The notes: generated by a model from the sequence alone, not told the origin. 64,000 bases of DNA from Streptomyces xanthophaeus (GCF_030440515.1 NZ_CP076543.1:7293001-7357000), one strand, 5' to 3'; shown: positions 25,438 through 34,477, counted from the stretch's first letter. Numbers and translations are program-made.

Positions 25438-26747
25438 CTAGCCCTCGTGGCCGTGGTGACCCTCGTGGCCCGCGGGCTTGTTGCCGTAGCCGTAGTGGTC
25501 GCCGGGCTTCCCGTCGTGGCCGTGGCCGTGGCCGTGGCCGTGGCCGTGGTCCGGCTTGCCGGGGCCCTCGTCGTGCCCGTTGCCCGGCCCGCCGTGCTCC
25601 GGCCCGTGGTGCTCCAGGCCGCCGTGGTCCGGTCCGCCGGGTCCGCCGTGCTCCGGTCCGCCGGGCTGACCGCCGTGCCCGCCGGTGACGTTGCCCCCGG
25701 TGATGGTCCCGCCGGTCGTGTTGCCGCCGGTCGTATTGCCACCGGTCGTGTTCCCGGCCGTGTTGCCCGCGGTGTTTCCGGAGGTGTTGCCGGCGATGTT
25801 CCCCGAGGTGCCGCCCGACACGAGGTCGACGATCGGTCCGCCCAGGAGGCCACCACCGATCAGACCCACGGTCGTACCGGTCGTCGATCCGGCGGTCGGC
25901 GTTCCGGTGGTTCCGGTCGTCGTGCCGGTGGTCGTACCTGTGGTCGTGCCGGTGGTCGTACCGGTGGTCGTGCCGGCGGTCGTGCCGCCGGTGGCGCACC
26001 CGCCGAGGAAGATCCGGTTGTTGTCCATCGTCACTTCGCCGTTACGGGCCAGGGCGCGGCCCTCGATGTTCGTCCCGGTACGCAGGAAGATCGAGGTCAG
26101 GGCCATGATGGTGCCCACGAAGGTGGTGTTGGTGTTGAGCTCGGCCGAACTCCCGATCTGCCAGAACACGTTGCACGGCGAAGCGCCGTTCGTGAGGAGG
26201 ATCCGGCTGGAGGTCGCCGTCGTCAGGGCTGCAGGAATCTGGAACACCCAGACCGCGTTGGGGTTCCCCCCGGCATTCAGGACCAGGTCGCCGGTGAGTC
26301 CGACGCTGCCGGCGGGGTCTCTCGTGTAGACGCCTGGAATCAGCTCTGTGGGGCCGGACGTTCCCGAGCCGATGGCCGCCGGAAGGTCGAAGTCCTCGGC
26401 CTGGCCGGCCGCGTTGTTGTACGCGATGATCAGATCGCTCTTGGCCTGGAGGGCCTGGGCATCCGCAGGGTGCACGGCGCCGAGGACCAGGCCGGGCGGG
26501 AATCCGGTGATGGCCGGGTTCGGGTGCGTCCCGAGGTCGTGGTCGATCACCGTGGGGCCGGTGTTGGTGACTCCCTGACCTGCCAGAACGGAGTAGCTGG
26601 CGGTGGTGCCCAGAGGCACGGCAGTCGCGATGGCCAGGGCCTGCGTCGGCAGTCGGCGACCATGACAGCGGAAACCGTTACGGCGACGGCCGAGGCCAGC
26701 CAGCCGGAAAAGGTGCGGCGCTGAGTCGCGTGGATTTTCAGCTTCAT
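25438..26747 (-). pseudogene. DUF3494 ice-binding-like secreted protein, frameshifted after the signal peptide
   Basis: The mature domain is a full DUF3494 (ice-binding-like) unit: LGTTASYSVLAGQGVTNTGP, AITGFPPGLVLGAVH, then NVFWQIGSSAELNTNTTFVG and the closing ALARNGEVTMDNNRI. A linker of TGTT and GNTTG repeats and a His-rich end (HGHGHGHGHGH, GHEGHHGHEG) follow. Its reading frame contains no signal peptide. One frame over, an ATG at 26747 with GGAAGGGG upstream encodes MKLKIHATQRRTFSGWLASA and a hydrophobic stretch, a clear secretion signal. The two frames join at about 26650-26665 if one base is added. So either one base is lost (mutation or sequencing error) or expression needs frameshifting. 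Confidence 0.8.
25516..25545. repeat. five tandem GTGGCC hexamers
   Basis: Perfect 6-bp repeats inside the DUF3494 gene encode the Gly-His run of its tail on the minus strand. Further degenerate 12- to 15-bp repeats for the Thr/Gly linker occupy about 25686-25990. They are coding repeats prone to length change, not a CRISPR array. Confidence 0.8.
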
Positions 26748-27136
26748 CGAGGGGGGCCCCTTCCTATGGGGGCCGTGGCATACCGGGCTCCTACCGATCG
26801 CCCGGGAAGCCTTGTCGTTGTCGCCGCATATTACGCAGCAATATTCACGTGGCAAAAACAGGCAAGGGGGAGGAGGGGGAATTAAAAGCATATTCAACAC
26901 CGCGGGCGCGTTGAAAATACCAAAATTCACCGCGCCTATCATGTGATGGTCCCCCGCCGGATGGGTCCGGATTAACTCGCACGAGGCTGGGTCGTTCATA
27001 TGGAAATGCATTCAAACTCGCCATGGGTGAGAAGTGCCGCCAGGGGGGTGATTTCACGAGCTTGCCGGACGGTGGGCGCGCCGACGGCCGGTTTCCCTCT
27101 CCGGCAACACCGGGTGGCCGAAGCCCCGGAAGGGTC
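26748..27136. other. 389-base intergenic region, unusually AT-rich
   Basis: No gene is supported. Between about 26820 and 27030 the sequence holds runs such as ATATTACGCAGCAATATTC, GGGAATTAAAAGCATATTC and GAAAATACCAAAATTCACC, very unlike the surrounding high-GC DNA. It carries the candidate promoter for the DUF3494 gene. It may also have been acquired or be a binding site for a nucleoid protein such as Lsr2. Confidence 0.5.
26828..26855 (-). promoter_or_regulatory. candidate housekeeping-type promoter for the DUF3494 gene
   Basis: On the minus strand TTGCCA (26855-26850) and TAATAT (26833-26828) are separated by 16 bases, close to the SigA/HrdB consensus. The start point would fall about 74 bases before the signal-peptide ATG. 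Confidence 0.55.
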
Positions 27137-27310
27137 TCAGCGGAGCGTGCGGTGGTGCCGGCCGGAACGCCGGATGTGCAGGACCAGGTACACCAGGGCG
27201 CCGATGAACACCGCAATGCCGATGATCAGCAGATAGAACAGCCCTTCGGCGACGGCGCCGATCAGGCCCAGCACGATCGCCACGATGACGAGAATCAGGA
27301 AGAGCGTCAT
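27137..27310 (-). CDS. small hydrophobic membrane protein
   Basis: A 57-residue protein, almost entirely two membrane helices (MTLFLILVIVAIVLGLIGAV and FYLLIIGIAVFIGALVYLVL) with a basic His/Arg end. GAGGAGG lies about 11 bases before the ATG; an in-frame GTG 12 bases earlier has no space for a ribosome site. It follows a PRC-barrel gene by 28 bases on the same strand. Such short proteins often accompany stress genes in streptomycetes; function unknown. Confidence 0.7.
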   Translation of the reverse strand: MTLFLILVIVAIVLGLIGAVAEGLFYLLIIGIAVFIGALVYLVLHIRRSGRHHRTLR

Positions 27311-27338
27311 GACGTGGGGCACCTCCTCGAAGGGCCGG

Positions 27339-27695
27339 TCAGCGGCGGGCGAGCTGCCGCTCGCCGTTCACGCCGGGCTGATAGGGCAGGCCGTAGTGCG
27401 CGAAGACCGCCGCCTCGTCCTCGGCGGGCAGGACGTCGTCCGTCCCGATCGCCGGGCACTTCTTCACCAGCGACCTGTCGTGATCGACCTTGACGTAGCC
27501 GGGCCCCACGACCGCGCCGGCCAGCGGGACGAAGACCAGGTGGCGGCGGGTGGGCAGCCCGACCAGGACGGTTGCCATGGCCGGCTCGTCGGTGCCGGTG
27601 TCCACGTAGACCGCCTCCAGCACCCCGATCTTGCGACCTGCGGCATCGACAACATCGTGGGTACGCCACTCCCGGATATCCGCGATCCCGATCAT
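27339..27695 (-). CDS. PRC-barrel domain protein
   Basis: A 118-residue protein with a PRC-barrel in its first 80 residues (IREWRTHDVVDAAGRKIGVL, then MATVLVGLPTRRHLVFVPLA) and a tail ending in PYQPGVNGERQLARR. It is distant from the two 122-residue PRC proteins in this window. GAAAGGGG precedes the ATG. Likely in an operon with the small hydrophobic protein downstream. No specific function can be given. Confidence 0.78.
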   Translation of the reverse strand: MIGIADIREWRTHDVVDAAGRKIGVLEAVYVDTGTDEPAMATVLVGLPTRRHLVFVPLAGAVVGPGYVKVDHDRSLVKKCPAIGTDDVLPAEDEAAVFAHYGLPYQPGVNGERQLARR

Positions 27696-28028
27696 CCCGA
27701 GCGCCCCTTTCCCGCAACGTTGCGCCGACAGGCGTTGTACTTTTCCGCCTGCTCCGCAATGCCCGCCCGCACCAGCCCGGACACCCCGCAACGTCGTATG
27801 GCAAGGATGAACTGCTGAGCGGATAAGCGGTCGTTTCCGGCGGACGGGTGGAGGGGGCGTGGCATTCGGGTGAACTCTGCCCGGGCTGTGCACGCGGCTG
27901 CGTTCGCGCCGCGTGACACTCGACGGCGGGGTTCGCTGATCACCATTCCGCGGCGCATGCGTTCACCCGGGCCTGGCCGCGGCAATGTCTGTGGCTGTAG
28001 ACAGTCCCGAGCCGGAGGTGGTCCGCCC
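27696..28028. other. 333-base divergent intergenic region
   Basis: It lies between a leftward PRC-barrel gene and the rightward DUF5753 regulator. No gene or convincing promoter pair is seen. GGAGG occurs 11 bases before the regulator's GTG. Confidence 0.35.
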
Positions 28029-28898
28029 GTGGCGGTGAACGGAAACCCGACCGTCAGGCGACGCCGTTTGGGAGCGGAGCTGCGCCGGCTCCGTCTGACC
28101 CGCGGTCTGACCAGTACGCAGGTGGCCGAGCACCTGTCGATCTCCCAGCCCAAGGTCAGCCACTTGGAGACCGGCCGCCGCGGGATCAGCCCGCGCGATG
28201 TGCGGGACCTGTGCGGCCTCTACGGGGTCACGGACCAGCAGGTCGTCGACTCGTTGCTGGAGATGGCCAGGGAATCGAACCGGCAGGGCTGGTGGGTCGC
28301 CTGCGGGGAAGTCCCGTACGCCGTCTACATCGGCCTGGAGACGGCAGCCGCTTCTGTCCGTTCCTACGAACCCCTCGTGATCCCCGGCCTGCTGCAGACA
28401 CCCGCCTACGCGGCAGCGGTCACCGCTGAAACGATCCCTCTGGCCACGGAGGAAGAGATCGCCGTGCGCCTTGAGGTACGGCTGCGCCGTCAGTCCCGCG
28501 CCCACCACCCGGCCCGGCCCTTCCGCTTAGGGGTCGTGCTGGACGAATCAGCACTGCGCCGTGTGGTCGGCAGCCCCGAGATCATGCGCGAACAACTCGA
28601 ATACCTGAACCGCCTCGGCGAGCAGCCGCACATCACCGTGCAGGTCCTCCCGCACAGCGCGGGAGCCCATCCGGGAATCTCTGGACAGTTCTCCATCCTC
28701 GACTTCCCGGACACCGCCACGGGGACGGTGTATCTGGAGCGGTTCACCAGCGACCTCTACCTGGAGAAACGATCCGACGTGCGGCACTACGGTGCCATGT
28801 TCGACCACCTTCAGACCCAGGCCCTGACCCCGGAGGACAGCCGCCGCTTCATCACCCGTACCGCCAAAGCGCTGCCTCCCCGCCGATGGGGGCGCTGA
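28029..28898 (+). CDS. XRE-family regulator with DUF5753 domain
   Basis: A 289-residue protein with an N-terminal helix-turn-helix (about 8-68; LRLTRGLTSTQVAEHLSISQ, KVSHLETGRR) and a C-terminal DUF5753 (about 100-275; YEPLVIPGLLQTPAYAAAV, RLGVVLDESALRR). This is one of the large set of Scr1-type Streptomyces regulators, most of which have a small DUF397 partner. No DUF397 gene is adjacent, so this copy is an orphan. The GTG start with an upstream GGAGG was chosen. A bidirectional terminator follows. Confidence 0.88.
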   Translation: MAVNGNPTVRRRRLGAELRRLRLTRGLTSTQVAEHLSISQPKVSHLETGRRGISPRDVRDLCGLYGVTDQQVVDSLLEMARESNRQGWWVACGEVPYAVYIGLETAAASVRSYEPLVIPGLLQTPAYAAAVTAETIPLATEEEIAVRLEVRLRRQSRAHHPARPFRLGVVLDESALRRVVGSPEIMREQLEYLNRLGEQPHITVQVLPHSAGAHPGISGQFSILDFPDTATGTVYLERFTSDLYLEKRSDVRHYGAMFDHLQTQALTPEDSRRFITRTAKALPPRRWGR

Positions 28899-28912
28899 AC
28901 CCCCGGGACGCG

Positions 28913-28948
28913 GCGAGCCCGCACCCCCGGTGGGAGGTGCGGGCTCGC
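28913..28948. terminator. bidirectional terminator between convergent genes
   Basis: GCGAGCCCGCACC pairs perfectly with GGTGCGGGCTCGC across a 10-base loop. It lies between the DUF5753 regulator (+) and the PRC-barrel gene (-). Confidence 0.85.
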
Positions 28949-28967
28949 TCGGATCCGGGCGCCGGGA

Positions 28968-29336
28968 TCAGGCGGGGCGGCCGCCGAAGGGGGCGCCGGT
29001 GCCGTAGTAGGTGCCCAGCTCTTCCCGGTAGCCGGCGTCGCCGAGGTGCTTGTCCCGGTGGAACTCCGGGGCGGCCTTGATCTGTTCCTTGGTGCCGGCG
29101 ACGAATACCTTCCTGTCCTCGGGGTCGATCCTGACGACCGTGCTCGCCGGCAGCAGGACCTCCTTGCCGAAGATCCATACGCCGGTGTCCACGACCAGGT
29201 AGGCGTCACCGACCTCGTCGGAGTGCTTGTCGACCTTGCCGATGTTCCCGTCGGTGGCCTCGACCTTGTAGCCGGTCAGGTCCGTACCGGCCAGGTGGCC
29301 CGCGGTCGGCTGGTAACTCCACACATGTTCAGTCAC
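28968..29336 (-). CDS. PRC-barrel domain protein (paralog of the gene at 7086-7454)
   Basis: A 122-residue protein identical in length to its paralog and about 80% identical by eye. The stretch GKVDKHSDEVGDAYLVVDTG and the following VWIFGKEVLLP are unchanged. It too starts with GTG behind CCGGAGGAGTTGTT. The strong conservation of the ribosome-binding leader suggests a recent duplication or a shared translational control. No signal peptide. It ends at a bidirectional hairpin. Confidence 0.82.
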   Translation of the reverse strand: MTEHVWSYQPTAGHLAGTDLTGYKVEATDGNIGKVDKHSDEVGDAYLVVDTGVWIFGKEVLLPASTVVRIDPEDRKVFVAGTKEQIKAAPEFHRDKHLGDAGYREELGTYYGTGAPFGGRPA

Positions 29337-29636
29337 GCGAAAACAACTCCTCCGGTCAATGGGGACGGCGGGGAAATGCTTCTCCGCCGATCCTCCTTGT
29401 TCCGTACGCCGTGCTCGGCGGATGTACTGCGCTCCGCCTGGACTTCGCCTGCCCCGCTTTCACCGCATCACGCACCCGGATCGAATACGGGACGGGGACG
29501 GTCCCCGCCCTGTGGTGCCTGGGCTGCGCGTCGGGCGGGGGGATCCGCCCGTTCTCCGAGGGAATCCGCGAGGCGGCCTTGCTCCGTACGGCTCAATCGA
29601 CGGCTCGGGAGGGCGCCTGGAGGGCAGGAGATCACC
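29337..29636. other. 300-base divergent intergenic region
   Basis: It separates the leftward PRC-barrel gene from the rightward hypothetical gene. I see no gene and no promoter that I would defend. Confidence 0.3.
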
Positions 29637-30080
29637 ATGGACAGCAATCGCGAGATGGACCCGGAGCACCGGGTGCCCGAGGGCGTCGACGAGAAGACAC
29701 TGCGCGCCCTGGGAGCGCTCTCGAAGGCTCTGGAGACCACGGAGCGGGCCCGCGGACACCTCTACGGATTCCACCAGCTGACCGGCACCGCGGACTTCGA
29801 GCTGGGCGACGCCGTCCGGCTCCTGCGCGAGGCGGGCCACGAGGAGCAGGCCGCACGGGTCGAGCGCGACATCGTGGGCCGCAACGTCATCCCGGGCCAC
29901 TGGACGTTCCAGATCATCGAGGCCTACGACGCCACCTACCACCGGCCCTTCGCCGCGATGGAAGGCGACATCGTCGACGAGCTGGCCGGCGGGCGTGAGC
30001 ACCTCCTGGAGGCCCGCTTGAAGACGATCCGCCGCACCCACGGCCATCCGGACCACACCGCCACGCCGCCCGCCTCCTGA
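29637..30080 (+). CDS. conserved hypothetical helical protein
   Basis: A 147-residue, probably all-helical, cytosolic protein. Central helices are LRALGALSKALETTERARGH, LGDAVRLLREAGHEEQAARV and FQIIEAYDATYHRPFAAME. AGGAGA precedes the ATG. Similar proteins are found throughout actinomycetes near stress genes; no function known. It converges with the DUF2231 gene. Confidence 0.72.
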   Translation: MDSNREMDPEHRVPEGVDEKTLRALGALSKALETTERARGHLYGFHQLTGTADFELGDAVRLLREAGHEEQAARVERDIVGRNVIPGHWTFQIIEAYDATYHRPFAAMEGDIVDELAGGREHLLEARLKTIRRTHGHPDHTATPPAS

Positions 30081-30123
30081 AACGAGGGCCGAACCCGGAG
30101 GGAGCGGAGTTCGCCGGAGTCGC

Positions 30124-30705
30124 TCACGCCGCCGGGTACCCGCCGACCGCCCGGCGATGGGCCACGTGCCCGCCCAGGGCGCCGGTGAGGGCGACGGCGG
30201 CCAGCCCGGCGAAGGACCACAGCCGGCCCTTCGCCGGGCGGCCGCGCAGCCGCGACGTCAGGGACACGGCGTAGCAGGCCACCGCCGCCGCGTTCGAGGC
30301 CGCGTGGGCCAGGCCGACCCGCGCCTGTTCGGGAGGCAGGTCCGCCCAGTCCACCCAGCCGGCCACCGCTGCCGGGGCGATCCCGGCCAGTCCGACGGCG
30401 GTGAGGGTCGTGCTCGCCCGCTGCGTCCCGGGTACGACGTCCAGCACGGCGGACGAGAGCCAGCACCCGATGGGTACCTGCACCAGTACGGGATGCAGCG
30501 GGTGCCCGAGCGGCCTGCCACGCAGCAGATCACGCATGCCGCCAAGGGGGAGTGCGCGGATGCCCCGCTGGAGCACCCGGATCGCCGGATCGGCGACCGT
30601 GGTCCGTTCGAGCCGGTCCAGCGCGGTCAGCCACCGGGTCGAGGCAGTGCCGAGTGCCGAGGTCCGCCCGGTCACGGCAGGGGCGTCGGGGGTGTGTGCG
30701 TTCAT
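30124..30705 (-). CDS. DUF2231-family membrane protein
   Basis: A 193-residue protein with about four membrane helices from residue 68 on and the family hallmark GHPLHPVLVQVPIGCW. The N-terminal 60 residues are soluble. DUF2231 proteins may bind haem or act in membrane redox, but no activity is proven. A SigB-like promoter ends nine bases before the ATG, so the mRNA may be almost leaderless. Confidence 0.82.
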   Translation of the reverse strand: MNAHTPDAPAVTGRTSALGTASTRWLTALDRLERTTVADPAIRVLQRGIRALPLGGMRDLLRGRPLGHPLHPVLVQVPIGCWLSSAVLDVVPGTQRASTTLTAVGLAGIAPAAVAGWVDWADLPPEQARVGLAHAASNAAAVACYAVSLTSRLRGRPAKGRLWSFAGLAAVALTGALGGHVAHRRAVGGYPAA

Positions 30706-30714
30706 ACTCGACGA

Positions 30715-30738
30715 CTACCCGGTGTCACGCCGAGATCC
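30715..30738 (-). promoter_or_regulatory. SigB-type promoter candidate for the DUF2231 gene
   Basis: On the minus strand GGAT (30738-30735), 14 bases, then GGGTAG (30720-30715). This fits the known Streptomyces SigB pattern GNNT-N14-16-GGGTAY except for the last base. Confidence 0.5.
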
Positions 30739-30841
30739 CGCCCCGGTCCCCACCGGCACCCGAACGACCGGCCACCCGCCGGGGCGGTTGCGCGGGCATG
30801 TCCGTGCTCTCGGATCCCGGCCGTCCGGACGGCCGTAGTGG

Positions 30842-31309
30842 TCATGCGCTGGGGACGGCCAGGGGATCGGACGGGGCGGTCTTCTTCGCCGCTTCCATCT
30901 GTTCGCCGAGTTCGGTGAGGCGGTTGCGGCCCATCGCCTTGCGGACCTCGGGGAACCACTCCTTCTCCTCTTCCTCGACGTGGTGGCGGACGTTTTCCAT
31001 GAGGACCGTCATCTTGGCGTCGAACCGCTCGTCGCTCGCGTCGAGACCCTTGAGCTCGGAGAGCATCCACAGCACGACGTGGTGCTCCTCGATGCTTTCG
31101 AGGACGTGGTCCTTGGTTTCGGGGTCGGCCTCGCGGGCAGCGGGGTAGAAGATCTTCTCCTCGATCCAGGTGTGCGTGGTGAGTTCCTCGATCACCTGGT
31201 CGGCGATCTTCCGCTTCGTGGCGTGCGCGTTGTCTCCGGCCTTCTCGAACTGCTTGAACAGCTTCTCGACCGTCTTGTGGTCTTCCTTGAGCAGTACGAT
31301 CCCGTCCAC
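30842..31309 (-). CDS. hemerythrin HHE-domain protein
   Basis: A 155-residue four-helix protein with diiron ligands in LLKEDHKTV, TTHTWIEEKIFYP, IEEHHVVLWML and VRHHVEEEEKEWFPE. Such proteins bind O2 or react with NO or peroxide. The GTG was chosen because GAAGGAGA lies just upstream; an ATG six codons earlier would put that ribosome site inside the coding region. A SigB-like promoter lies about 50 bases upstream. The neighbour is the KatE catalase, consistent with oxidative defence. Confidence 0.85.
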   Translation of the reverse strand: MDGIVLLKEDHKTVEKLFKQFEKAGDNAHATKRKIADQVIEELTTHTWIEEKIFYPAAREADPETKDHVLESIEEHHVVLWMLSELKGLDASDERFDAKMTVLMENVRHHVEEEEKEWFPEVRKAMGRNRLTELGEQMEAAKKTAPSDPLAVPSA

Positions 31310-31361
31310 CAGGTCTCCTTCGATCATCCATCGGGGGTGCGGCCGACCGCCCTGACCCCGT

Positions 31362-31386
31362 GTACCCGGTGCAGTGGCGGTGACAC
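31362..31386 (-). promoter_or_regulatory. SigB-type promoter for the hemerythrin gene
   Basis: GTGT (31386-31383), exactly 15 bases, then GGGTAC (31367-31362) on the minus strand. This is a full match to GNNT-N14-16-GGGTAY. Confidence 0.65.
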
Positions 31387-31504
31387 TGCTCTCCGGGCGG
31401 GATGCCCCGTACAGGCGACCTTCCCTACGCCGAACGCTGACGCCTCTCCAGCCTGTCGGGCGGCCCAGGCCCAGGCCCCGGCGCGGGGCCGGGGCCGGCA
31501 GGGA

Positions 31505-33745
31505 TCAGAGGGAGGCGGGGAAACGGTCCCAGGCCCGGTGCACGCCCAGCGCCGTCGTGAGGGCGGCCACGACCGCGCTGCCGCTGCCGGCGACGGCGAT
31601 GCCCGGATCGTCCGCCGTGATGCCGCACGTTTCGAGGAGGCGCTCGGCGCCGTTCCAGCCGCCGATGGCCTTGCCGTGCCGGTACGCCTCGGTCACGAGC
31701 AGAAGTACCCGCGGGTCGGGGGCTTCGGGGGGCAGGGCAGTTCCGGCCTTGGCGTCGCGGGCGCCGTACGCGTCCGCGCCGGCCTGAGGCACTCCGGTCA
31801 GCAGGACGGCGTCGAATTCGACGGAGCGGGCGGTGGCGAAGGTCCGCTGCACGGTGATCGGGTCGCCGTCACCCTCACCGTCGAGGGTGCCGCCGGTCGG
31901 GGCGATGACGAGGGGCACCATTCCGGCGTCCAGAACGGCCTGGCGGGCCGTCCGCACGCCGTCCAGGTCGGCCGTGGCGTCGGCGACGATGCCGATCACG
32001 CGGCCGTCGGCCGGCCAGGTCCCGCCCATCTGGGAGAGGGCGGGGCTGGGGTCGGCCGCGACGAGTGGCACGGTGGCGGCGGGGACCGGCAGGCCGAGGC
32101 CCGCGGCGACCTGCTCGCACAGCTGCGGATCGATGTTCGCCAGCACCTTCAGGGTGCGTTCCTTGACGGCCTGCTCGAAGCACTTGCTCAGTTCGAAGGT
32201 GTAGGCGGCGATGATGTGTTCGCGCTCGGGCGCAGTCATGCTCAGCCAGAAGAGGCGCGGCTGGGTGAAGTGGTCCGAGAAGGAGGCGGGTGCCTCGCGG
32301 ACCTTGCTCGCCTCAGGGACGGTGACGGGCACTTCGACGAAGGCGGCCGTATCGGCTCCGGCGAGGAACGGGCAGCCGCCGTCGAGGCTGTTGGGCCGGT
32401 AGGGGGCGATGCCCGTGTGGACGGCGGTCTGGTGCATGCCGTCGCGGAGCATGTCGTTGACGGGGGCGTGCGGCCTGTTGACCGGGAACTGGCCGAAGTT
32501 GGGGCCGCCGAGCCGGCTGATCTGTGTGTCGAGGTAGGAGAACAGCCGTCCTGCGAGCAGCGGGTCGTCGGTGACGTCGATGCCCGGGACCAGGTGGCCG
32601 GGGTGGAAGGCGACCTGCTCGGTCTCGGCGAAGTAGTTCTTGGTGTTGGCGTTCAGGGTCATCAGCCCGATGGGCTGAACCGGTGAGCGCTCCTCCGGCA
32701 CGATCTTGGTGGGGTCGAGGAGGTCGATGCCCTCGAACGTCTGGTCCTCGGTGTCGGGGAAGACCTGGATGCCCAGTTCCCACTGGGGGAAGGCGCCGGA
32801 TTCGATGGCGTCGAAGAGGTCCCGGCGATGGAAGTCGGGGTCCATCCCGCTGATCATCTGCGCCTCCTCCCAGACCAGGGAATGCACGCCGAGCTTCGGC
32901 TTCCAGTGGAACTTCACCAGCACGCTCTCGCCGGCCGTGTTGACCAGACGGAAGGTGTGGACGCCGAAGCCCTCCATCATCCGCAGCGACCTCGGGATCC
33001 CGCGGTCGGACATGTTCCAGAGGGTGTGGTGGGTGGCTTCGGTGTGCAGGGACACGAAGTCCCAGAACGTGTCGTGCGCGCTCTGCGCCTGCGGGATCTC
33101 GCGGTCCGGATGCGGCTTGGCGGCGTGGATGACGTCGGGGAACTTGACGGCGTCCTGGATGAAGAACACGGGGATGTTGTTGCCGACCAGGTCGAAGGTG
33201 CCCTCGTCGGTGTAGAACTTCGTCGCGAAGCCACGTGTGTCGCGCACGGTGTCGGCCGAACCGCGCGAGCCGAGGACGGTGGAGAACCGTACGAACACGG
33301 GTGTCTCCACGTCCTTGGCGAGGAACGCGGCCTTCGACACCTCGGCGGCCGTTCCGTAGCCCTGGAAGACGCCGTGAGCGGCTGCGCCACGTGCGTGGAC
33401 GACCCGCTCCGGGATCCGCTCGTGGTCGAAATGCGTGATCTTCTCGCGCAGATGGTGGTCCTGCAGCAGCGCCGGGCCGCGAGGTCCGGCCTTCAAGGAG
33501 TGATCGGTGTCCGGCAGCCGTGTCCCTTGGGCCGTCGTCAGGTACGCGCCGCTCTGTGCCACGCGCGCCTGGTCCACCCCTGTCGCCTGCCCGGTCGGTC
33601 CCACCGTCTCGGGGCCGTCCTGGTCGGGCTTCGGCGGAAGGGGTTCCGTGGGCTCCGTCGGCTCGATCAGCTGCGGAGACCCGGGGCCGGGCCTGCCCGG
33701 CAGCCCGCTCTGGGAGGTGCCGGTCGATGACTGCTGCTTGTTCAT
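31505..33745 (-). CDS. katE: large-subunit clade II catalase (KatE/HPII type)
   Basis: A 746-residue haem catalase converting hydrogen peroxide to water and oxygen. It has an N-terminal Pro-rich extension, the distal His H117 ([12 protein letters not shown]), the haem pocket [20 protein letters not shown] and the proximal tyrosine motif RLFSYLDTQ. The last 150 residues form the DJ-1-like flavodoxin domain of clade II enzymes ([18 protein letters not shown]). Length fits HPII. GGAGAAGG precedes the ATG. It lies in a stress-gene cluster, and another peroxidase (KatG) is about 10 kb away. Confidence 0.95.
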   Translation of the reverse strand: MNKQQSSTGTSQSGLPGRPGPGSPQLIEPTEPTEPLPPKPDQDGPETVGPTGQATGVDQARVAQSGAYLTTAQGTRLPDTDHSLKAGPRGPALLQDHHLREKITHFDHERIPERVVHARGAAAHGVFQGYGTAAEVSKAAFLAKDVETPVFVRFSTVLGSRGSADTVRDTRGFATKFYTDEGTFDLVGNNIPVFFIQDAVKFPDVIHAAKPHPDREIPQAQSAHDTFWDFVSLHTEATHHTLWNMSDRGIPRSLRMMEGFGVHTFRLVNTAGESVLVKFHWKPKLGVHSLVWEEAQMISGMDPDFHRRDLFDAIESGAFPQWELGIQVFPDTEDQTFEGIDLLDPTKIVPEERSPVQPIGLMTLNANTKNYFAETEQVAFHPGHLVPGIDVTDDPLLAGRLFSYLDTQISRLGGPNFGQFPVNRPHAPVNDMLRDGMHQTAVHTGIAPYRPNSLDGGCPFLAGADTAAFVEVPVTVPEASKVREAPASFSDHFTQPRLFWLSMTAPEREHIIAAYTFELSKCFEQAVKERTLKVLANIDPQLCEQVAAGLGLPVPAATVPLVAADPSPALSQMGGTWPADGRVIGIVADATADLDGVRTARQAVLDAGMVPLVIAPTGGTLDGEGDGDPITVQRTFATARSVEFDAVLLTGVPQAGADAYGARDAKAGTALPPEAPDPRVLLLVTEAYRHGKAIGGWNGAERLLETCGITADDPGIAVAGSGSAVVAALTTALGVHRAWDRFPASL

Positions 33746-33853
33746 GATCCTTCTCCTTGGGGCCGCCGGCGTGGTGGACGGGCGAGAGCCGTGACATCCC
33801 CGGTCCGGGCTGCGCGGTGCGCGGTGCGCGGTGCGCCGGGGCGGACCCGCAGG

Positions 33854-34477
33854 TCAGGGCGCCGGGTACGGCGCGGCCTTGAGGCGGCGGGCGAGGTGGG
33901 CGGTGTTGGCGGCGAGGGTCGAGGTCGTGGCCGCCGTCTTCTCGGGGGTCTTGTCGAGGTCCTGGTAGTCGGTTCCCTGCATGGCTTCGCCGACCCAGTA
34001 GGTGACGGCGTTCGCAGCGAGGGAGAACCCGACGTCGTTCAGGCCCTGGAAGAGGTCGGCGCCGACTTTGTGCGCGCCGTCCTCGTTGCCGACGACGCAG
34101 ACCGCGGCGGCCTTGCCGTAGGTGAGCGGGCGGCCTTCGTCGTCGGTCTCGGCGATCTCCGCGTCCAGCCGCTCCAGGACCCGCTGGGCGATGCTGGACG
34201 GGTGGCCCAGCCAGACGGGCGTGGAGAGGATCAGGATGTCGCAGCCCAGGATGGTGTCCCGGATCTCGGGCCAGGCGTCTCCGTCGCCCATGTCGGTCTT
34301 CACGCCGGGCTTCACGTCGTGATCGGCGATCCGGACGGTCTTCCCGGTGACACCGTGCTCGGCGAGGGCGGCCATCGTCTGCTCGGCCAGCAGCTGGGAG
34401 CTCGACGGCGCGGGGGAGGGGGACAGGGTGCAGACGAGCGCGACAGCGCGGAGCGGCGTGTGATGGTCGGGGTCCAT
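33854..34477 (-). CDS. flavodoxin-like NAD(P)H-dependent oxidoreductase
   Basis: A 207-residue flavodoxin-fold protein. The FMN phosphate-binding loop lies in CTLSPSPAPSSSQLLAEQ, and the second FMN segment is ILILSTPVWLGHPSSIAQRV. It probably reduces quinones or other small molecules with FMN. It is upstream of katE on the same strand with a gap of about 108 bases that contains three TGCGCGG repeats (33811-33831). Cotranscription is possible. Confidence 0.8.
   Translation of the reverse strand: MDPDHHTPLRAVALVCTLSPSPAPSSSQLLAEQTMAALAEHGVTGKTVRIADHDVKPGVKTDMGDGDAWPEIRDTILGCDILILSTPVWLGHPSSIAQRVLERLDAEIAETDDEGRPLTYGKAAAVCVVGNEDGAHKVGADLFQGLNDVGFSLAANAVTYWVGEAMQGTDYQDLDKTPEKTAATTSTLAANTAHLARRLKAAPYPAP

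Noticed and set aside
25500..26000. Regular repeats that might suggest a CRISPR array
   Set aside because: Periods of 6 to 15 bases with no unique spacers; they encode the low-complexity tail.
25411..26724. Forward frame opposite the DUF3494 gene, with Val/Ala-rich repeats
   Set aside because: It is the reverse of coding repeats in a known domain; the repeated valines mirror the Gly/Thr/His codons.
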